From contig PLIQ01000443.1 in the NCBI GenBank assembly GCA_003140115.1, positions 1 to 10,229 on the forward strand: a stretch of 10,229 nt of DNA. Direction: 5' to 3'. Shown here one piece after another: positions 6,663 through 10,229 of the stretch (positions within the stretch are counted from its first letter, which is position 1; every line of letters starts with the position of its first letter). Source of the DNA: Actinomycetota bacterium. GTDB taxonomy: Bacteria > Actinomycetota > Actinomycetes > Streptosporangiales > Streptosporangiaceae. A model generated the notes under the pieces. The model was not told the origin of the DNA. It saw nothing but the letters and a program-made list of their open reading frames with translations, and ran no database searches. Both the position numbers and the translations under genes were made by a program.

Positions 6663-7699
6663 GAGCCGGACCTGAGCTCCGTCTTGAGCCCGGACTTGAG
6701 CAGCGCATGGTCGAGCAGGGCCAGGCCGAGCTCCGAGGTCTGGTACAGCACGGTCCGCCCGCTGCGATGCCGGTCCACCAGTCCGCCGCGGTGCAGCACG
6801 GCCAGGTGCTGAGAGACCGCGCTCGGCGTGACGCCCAGCCGGCGGGCCAGCGCGGTGGTCGTCGCCGGTGAGCACAGTGCTCCCAGCAGCCGGGCCCGCG
6901 GCGCGCCCAGCAGCAACTCGACCGCCGTCGCGTCAGCCGAGGTCGCTTCGGAGGACGCCCACACCGTCGCCGCGCCCCGTGCCGGGTACAGCAGCGTGGT
7001 CTGGGTACTTGTCGCCAGCTTGATCGACCAGCTCGGCCAGTTAAACACGCTGGGCACCAGGACCAGGCCATCTGGCCCGAGCGTGACCTGCGGGTCCCCG
7101 GGCCAGGTCTCCGCGTCGGTCATCAGGAGCTTGCCCGCGGACCAGCGCAGACCGGGATGGAGTTCGCTGAACAGCGACCGGGCGCCGCCGCCCGCCAGCA
7201 GCTCGGCGTGGTAGCTGATGTCGGCCTCGAGTACCGACCGCATCCGCTCCCAGTGCGGGGCGATGAGGCGGTCATGGTAGTCCGCTACCTCGGCCGCTAT
7301 CTCGGCCAGGGTCTCCCGTGGCCGCTCGAACAGGTCGGTCGCGCTATCCGGCCACCGGCCGGAGCCGAACACGCGCCGCAGGCTCGCCCGTACCTGGTCG
7401 TCCGGTGTCGCGCACAGGCTGGCCAGTTCCTCGTCGAGGCAAGGCGACTTCCCGGCCGGCGCGGGGAACAGGAATTCCGGCCAGTAGGGCAGGTCGTTCA
7501 CGATCAGCGGCCAGACCCGGGGAAGCCGCAGCGCCCGCCGGTCCAGCTCGGCCAGGGCCCAGCGCACCCAGGGCCGGTTAACCGGCGACCGGTCTGGCTT
7601 GGCCAGCAGCGGCAGGGCCCTGAGCGTCTCGTGCAGCGGAGAGATCGCGAACCTGGTCCCCGCCAGGTCCGCCACGCCAAGCTCCAGCACGTGGTCCAT
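6659..7699 (-). CDS. ArsR-type transcriptional regulator with an N-terminal DUF5937-like region
   Basis: A 346-residue DNA-binding regulator. The C-terminal winged helix-turn-helix (about 258-325) is of the ArsR/SmtB type: CSPATTTALARRLGV, then the recognition helix TPSAVSQHLAVLH (291-303), then the wing GLVDRHRSGRTVLY. The N-terminus (LGVADLAGTRFAISPLHET) and the long middle region match the DUF5937 proteins of actinomycetes, which carry an ArsR-like HTH. No clustered Cys or His resembling a metal sensor is seen, so an organic ligand is more likely (inference). ATG at 7699 is chosen because the family N-terminus begins there and GGGAGG lies just upstream; the frame extends further to 7813 but that part is not homologous. 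It is divergent from the MFS exporter by 105 bases and overlaps the dehydrogenase by 4 bases, so it probably controls both. Confidence 0.85.
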   Translation of the reverse strand: MDHVLELGVADLAGTRFAISPLHETLRALPLLAKPDRSPVNRPWVRWALAELDRRALRLPRVWPLIVNDLPYWPEFLFPAPAGKSPCLDEELASLCATPDDQVRASLRRVFGSGRWPDSATDLFERPRETLAEIAAEVADYHDRLIAPHWERMRSVLEADISYHAELLAGGGARSLFSELHPGLRWSAGKLLMTDAETWPGDPQVTLGPDGLVLVPSVFNWPSWSIKLATSTQTTLLYPARGAATVWASSEATSADATAVELLLGAPRARLLGALCSPATTTALARRLGVTPSAVSQHLAVLHRGGLVDRHRSGRTVLYQTSELGLALLDHALLKSGLKTELRSGS

Positions 7700-7703
7700 C
7701 CAT

Positions 7704-7709
7704 CCTCCC
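7704..7709 (-). promoter_or_regulatory. Ribosome binding site of the ArsR-type regulator
   Basis: GGGAGG on the minus strand, 4 bases before the ATG at 7699. The spacing is short, but it is the only strong site nearby. It supports this start over the longer frame beginning at 7813. Confidence 0.55.
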
Positions 7710-7748
7710 GATGGCCAATCTGCCACGGCGCCGCTGGCCGCGCCAGGA

Positions 7749-7765
7749 TTTAGCGATCCGCTTAA
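7749..7765. promoter_or_regulatory. Candidate operator of the ArsR-type regulator
   Basis: An imperfect inverted repeat, TTTAGCG-ATC-CGCTTAA, with six of seven arm positions paired. It sits in the AT-richest part of the 105-base gap, 49 bases from the regulator's start and 39 from the exporter's start. ArsR-family dimers bind such interrupted palindromes, and the position suits control of both divergent genes. A second, GC-only palindrome (CTGGC-CGC-GCCAG, 7734-7746) lies beside it and is more likely chance. Confidence 0.4.
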
Positions 7766-7804
7766 CAGTAACTCGCGTCCGTCATTCCCCGCCACGCTGG
7801 CGGC

Positions 7805-9034
7805 ATGACGCAAGCACCCAGCCGCCCAGCACCCGCAGCATCGCGCCTAAGCCGGGCCTACTGGCGGCTGTGGTGGGCCAACGCGATCAGCAGCACCGGC
7901 GACGGCGCGTTCGTGGCCGCGCTGCCGCTGCTGGCCGTGACCATCACCCGCGATCCGCGGCTGGTCTCGGTGGTGGCCGCCGCGACCTACCTGCCCTGGC
8001 TGCTGCTCTCGCTGCCGGCCGGCGCGGTGGTCGACCGTTACGACCGGGCCGCGCTCATGTGGCGCGCCCAGGCGGTCCAGGCGGCGGTGGTCACGATCAT
8101 CGTCGTCCTGGTCGTCGTCCGCCAGGCCAGCATCGAGATGCTCGCCGCGGGCGGCTTCCTGCTCGGCAGCGCCGAGGTCATCTTCAGCAACGCCGCCCAG
8201 TCGGTTCTGCCCGACCTGGTCCCGCCCGAACTCCTGGCCAAGGCCAACGGCAGCCAGCAGGTGAGCCTGACCGTCGGCGAGTCGTTCCTCGGTCCGCCGG
8301 CCGGCAGCCTGCTGTTCGCCGCGGCCGCGGCGCTCCCGTTCGGGCTCGACGCCGTGTCGTTCGCCGGCTCGGCCGCGCTGCTGGCCCGCTTGCCCAGGAC
8401 CGGCCAGGCGCCGAAAACCGCCCAGCGCCCCAAGATCCGCACCCAGATCGCCGAAGGCCTGCGCTGGCTGGCCGGGCACCGCCTGCTCCGCGTGGTCGCC
8501 GTCCTGCTCGGCATCTACAACTTCGCCAACCAGATGGGCCAGGCCGTCCTGGTCCTGCTGGCCACGCAGACGCTGCACGTCAGCGCCCGCGGCTACGGAC
8601 TGCTGCTGGCCGCTTCCGCCGTCGGCAGTGTGGTCGGCGGACTGCTGAACCCGATCCTTACCCGCCGAATGGGAATGCTGCCCTCGCTCGTCCTCCCGGC
8701 GCTCATCGACGCCGCCGCCTTCGTCGGCATCGGCCTCGCGCCCGGCCCGGTCGTGGTGGCGGCGCTGCTGGCCAGCCAGGGGTTCGCGGTCACCATGTGG
8801 AACGTGGTCACGGTCAGCCTCCGCCAGCAGGTCGTCCCCGGCCACCTGCTCGGCCGGGTCAACAGCGTCTACCGCATGCTGGGCTGGGGCCTGATGCCGC
8901 TCGGCGCGCTGGCGGGCGGCTTCGTCGCCCACGCCGCGGGCCTGCGTGCTCCGTACATCGTCGCCGGCCTCCTGTGCGGCCTCTCCGCCCTCGTCGCCTT
9001 CCCGCTGCTGCTAGCCGCCACCCGTGACCGTTAA
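7805..9034 (+). CDS. Major facilitator superfamily exporter (MFS_3/EntS-like)
   Basis: A 409-residue membrane transporter, probably proton-driven and exporting a small molecule. The sequence alternates hydrophobic spans and short loops in the 12-span MFS pattern. A short basic N-terminal tail leads into the first span (around residues 20-45). The loop between spans 2 and 3 carries motif A-like GAVVDRYDRAALM (73-85, with D77, R78 and R81). The phrases WANAISSTGDG and LVPPELLAKANG are typical of the MFS_3 group, which includes EntS and macrolide-type efflux proteins. The cargo cannot be told. ATG at 7805 has only a weak Shine-Dalgarno site (GGCGG), and its transcript may have a short leader. 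The divergent ArsR-type regulator is a common arrangement for inducible efflux; release of repression by the exported or degraded compound is inferred. Confidence 0.9.
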   Translation: MTQAPSRPAPAASRLSRAYWRLWWANAISSTGDGAFVAALPLLAVTITRDPRLVSVVAAATYLPWLLLSLPAGAVVDRYDRAALMWRAQAVQAAVVTIIVVLVVVRQASIEMLAAGGFLLGSAEVIFSNAAQSVLPDLVPPELLAKANGSQQVSLTVGESFLGPPAGSLLFAAAAALPFGLDAVSFAGSAALLARLPRTGQAPKTAQRPKIRTQIAEGLRWLAGHRLLRVVAVLLGIYNFANQMGQAVLVLLATQTLHVSARGYGLLLAASAVGSVVGGLLNPILTRRMGMLPSLVLPALIDAAAFVGIGLAPGPVVVAALLASQGFAVTMWNVVTVSLRQQVVPGHLLGRVNSVYRMLGWGLMPLGALAGGFVAHAAGLRAPYIVAGLLCGLSALVAFPLLLAATRDR

Positions 9035-9054
9035 CTTCTTTGATGCCGAACGGA

Positions 9055-9135
9055 CCGTGGCTCACGCTCCGCGTCCCCTGGTTCGCCGAGGGTGGGCAAG
9101 CGCCCGAACCCGCCGTGCCGCACGCTCCGCGCCCT
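9055..9135. repeat. Pair of imperfect direct repeats in the gap
   Basis: Two 23-base copies, at 9055-9077 and 9113-9135, match at 19 positions and share the perfect core CACGCTCCGCG (9063-9073 and 9121-9131). They are 58 bases apart start to start and flank the hairpin at 9080-9110. No function is evident; they may be remnants of a duplicated intergenic element. Confidence 0.45.
9080..9110 (+). terminator. Possible terminator hairpin after the MFS exporter
   Basis: GGTTCG (9080-9085) pairs with CGAACC (9105-9110). Inside, GGGC (9094-9097) can pair with GCCC (9102-9105) if the outer stem shortens by one pair. It lies 45 bases after the exporter's stop and before the sulfotransferase promoter-like region. 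No T run follows. Confidence 0.3.
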
Positions 9136-9159
9136 CCTGACCGGCGCAGGGATGGACGA

Positions 9160-9172
9160 ACCCGGCCCGGGT
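9160..9172. promoter_or_regulatory. GC palindrome upstream of the sulfotransferase
   Basis: ACCCGG-C-CCGGGT is a perfect inverted repeat with six-base arms, 74 bases before the sulfotransferase start. It could bind a regulator, but such short GC palindromes are frequent in this DNA. Confidence 0.15.
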
Positions 9173-9196
9173 AGGAGTAGCCGCAAGATCAATATC

Positions 9197-9223
9197 CGAC
9201 TATTCTAGTCGAGATTATAGATA
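9197..9223 (+). promoter_or_regulatory. Candidate promoter/operator of the sulfotransferase
   Basis: This lies in an AT-rich island (about 9186-9236) that contrasts with the surrounding GC-rich DNA. It contains the perfect palindrome CGACTA-TTC-TAGTCG (9197-9211), followed by a -10-like stretch TATAGATA (9216-9223). A transcript would start near 9230, leaving a short leader with the strong ribosome site. The palindrome would cover the region just upstream of -10, a typical repressor position. No clear -35 element is seen. Confidence 0.35.
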
Positions 9224-9236
9224 CAAAACCTTCTTT

Positions 9237-9241
9237 GGAGG
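9237..9241 (+). promoter_or_regulatory. Ribosome binding site of the sulfotransferase
   Basis: GGAGG, 5 bases before GTG 9247 and 11 bases before the in-frame ATG 9253. It fits either start, with the GTG spacing slightly more usual. Confidence 0.6.
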
Positions 9242-9246
9242 CCCCC

Positions 9247-10229
9247 GTGGCGATGCCCGACTTCCTGGTCATCGGCGCCCCCAAGGCCGGTACCACCGCC
9301 CTGCACGCCGCGCTGTCCGAACACCCCGCGCTCTACATGTCGGCCATCAAGGAGCCCAAGTTCTTCCTGTCCGACGGGCCGCCCCCGACCAAGGGCGGCC
9401 CGGGGGACGCGCTGACCTACCGGGAGCACGTCTGGCGGCGGCCGGACTACGAGGCCTTGTTCGCCCCGGCTCCCGCCGGGACGCTGCGGGGCGAGTCGAC
9501 GCCGCTCTACCTGTACGACCGGGCCGCGATGCGCCGGATCCGCGACGCGATCCCGGCGGCCCGGCTGATCGTGGTCGTCCGCGACCCAGTCGAACGCGCC
9601 CATTCCAACTGGACTCACCTGTGGTCGGCGGGCCTGGAGCCGGTCGCCGATTTCGTCCGGGCCTGCGATGAGGAGCAGCGCCGGATCGCCGCGGGCTGGG
9701 CCAGCTTCTGGCACTACACCGGGCTTGGCCGCTACGGCGAGCAACTCCAGTACTTGTTCACCCTGTTCCCCCGCGAGCAGGTCCTGGTCCTTCGCTACCG
9801 GCGGCTGGTCGACGAGCCCGCGCAGACCCTGGACGAGATCTGCGCGTTCCTCGGCGTGCCGACGGGCCTGCTGACCGAGATCCCGCGGCAGAACGTCACG
9901 TCCCACCCGGAGCACACGCTGGCCCACCGGGCCGTGTCGCTGGCCCAGCGCGCGGGCAGCGCGGTCGTCAGCTGGGTCCCCGGCCTGACCGCCGCCACCC
10001 TCACCGCCCCGCTCGAGCGTTTCCTGCAGCGCCACAGCCGGGAGCGCCAGCCGCTGAGCTGGGAGCAACGCCAGGAACTCCTGCCCCGCTTCAAGGCAGA
10101 CATCGAGCTGCTGGAGCGGGTCCTCGGCGAGGACTTCGGCGACTGGGTCCGGCCGCGGGAGCGGTCCGGCGGAATGGTGGGCGCCCGGCCGCCCGGGCAC
10201 GGCCAGGCCAAGAACGGCCGCCGGGCCCG
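9247..10229 (+). CDS. PAPS-dependent sulfotransferase, 3' end beyond the window
   Basis: At least 327 residues with no stop before the window ends. The 5'-phosphosulfate loop is near the N-terminus (IGAPKAGTTALH, residues 9-20, with K13, T16 and T17). The 3'-phosphate motif is RLIVVVRDPVERAHSNW at 106-122, with R112 and S120. Between them is ESTPLYLY (83-90). These define the sulfotransferase fold that moves sulfate from PAPS to a hydroxyl or amine on a sugar, lipid or small molecule; the acceptor cannot be told from sequence. The start is GTG 9247, or ATG 9253 two codons later. The visible C-terminus (after about residue 310) becomes Gly/Arg/Pro-rich, so the stop is probably close. A wide gap and an AT-rich promoter-like island separate it from the exporter, so it likely begins a separate unit. 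Confidence 0.88.
   Translation, partial: MAMPDFLVIGAPKAGTTALHAALSEHPALYMSAIKEPKFFLSDGPPPTKGGPGDALTYREHVWRRPDYEALFAPAPAGTLRGESTPLYLYDRAAMRRIRDAIPAARLIVVVRDPVERAHSNWTHLWSAGLEPVADFVRACDEEQRRIAAGWASFWHYTGLGRYGEQLQYLFTLFPREQVLVLRYRRLVDEPAQTLDEICAFLGVPTGLLTEIPRQNVTSHPEHTLAHRAVSLAQRAGSAVVSWVPGLTAATLTAPLERFLQRHSRERQPLSWEQRQELLPRFKADIELLERVLGEDFGDWVRPRERSGGMVGARPPGHGQAKNGRRA

Noticed and set aside
6663..6875. A longer dehydrogenase start inside the regulator gene
   Set aside because: The extra residues are out-of-frame regulator sequence. The dehydrogenase family begins at the GTG overlapping the regulator's stop.
6659..7699. Arsenic or metal resistance role for the ArsR-type regulator
   Set aside because: No CxC-type metal site is seen in the HTH region, and no arsenic or metal transport gene is adjacent.
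7847..8932. A 361-codon minus-strand frame opposite the MFS exporter
   Set aside because: It is Gln/Arg/Gly/Ala-rich, without domains, and is the mirror of a clear membrane transporter.
9205..10200. A 331-codon minus-strand frame opposite the sulfotransferase
   Set aside because: The plus strand carries both PAPS-binding motifs and a strong ribosome site; the minus frame has no recognisable features.

Overview
The window comes from a high-GC actinomycete chromosome. Most genes have codon third positions that are almost all G or C, GTG starts are common, and several families seen here (DUF5134, Tat-exported Rieske lipoprotein, ArsR-type regulator with an N-terminal DUF5937-like region) are typical of Streptomyces-like and Streptosporangiales-like bacteria. 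No rRNA, tRNA, CRISPR, transposase or integrase was seen, and no gap between genes exceeds about 215 bases.

Region 1 (1-1960, all on the + strand) concerns the cell surface. It holds the 3' part of a YVTN beta-propeller gene, a six-helix DUF5134-like membrane protein with a Met-rich loop, and a small Tat-exported Rieske [2Fe-2S] lipoprotein. A very short ORF may be translationally coupled to the DUF5134 gene.

Region 2 (1971-5627) is a divergent pair. On the minus strand is a PYROXD2/phytoene-desaturase-like FAD oxidoreductase. On the plus strand is a two-domain enzyme that joins a complete nitrilase-superfamily amidase (E44-K121-C154) to a complete alpha/beta hydrolase (S505-D588-H616). The hydrolase half closely resembles 2,6-dihydroxypseudooxynicotine hydrolase/DUF1100 proteins. 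This fusion is the most notable item in the window. In the pAO1 nicotine pathway, a hydrolase of this kind and a nitrilase-family omega-amidase act as separate proteins, so the fusion suggests breakdown of a nitrogen-containing ring compound. That assignment is inference.

Region 3 (5406-9034) is a regulator/transporter/dehydrogenase unit. An ArsR-type regulator and a zinc alcohol dehydrogenase form a minus-strand operon with a GTGA stop/start overlap. A major facilitator exporter is divergent from the regulator, and the 105-base gap between them holds a 17-base imperfect palindrome that could be the regulator's operator. The dehydrogenase frame has no stop where its domain ends and runs 222 bases antisense into the fusion gene.

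Region 4 (9035-10229) holds a gap with small repeats and an AT-rich promoter-like island, followed by a PAPS-dependent sulfotransferase cut by the window's right edge.
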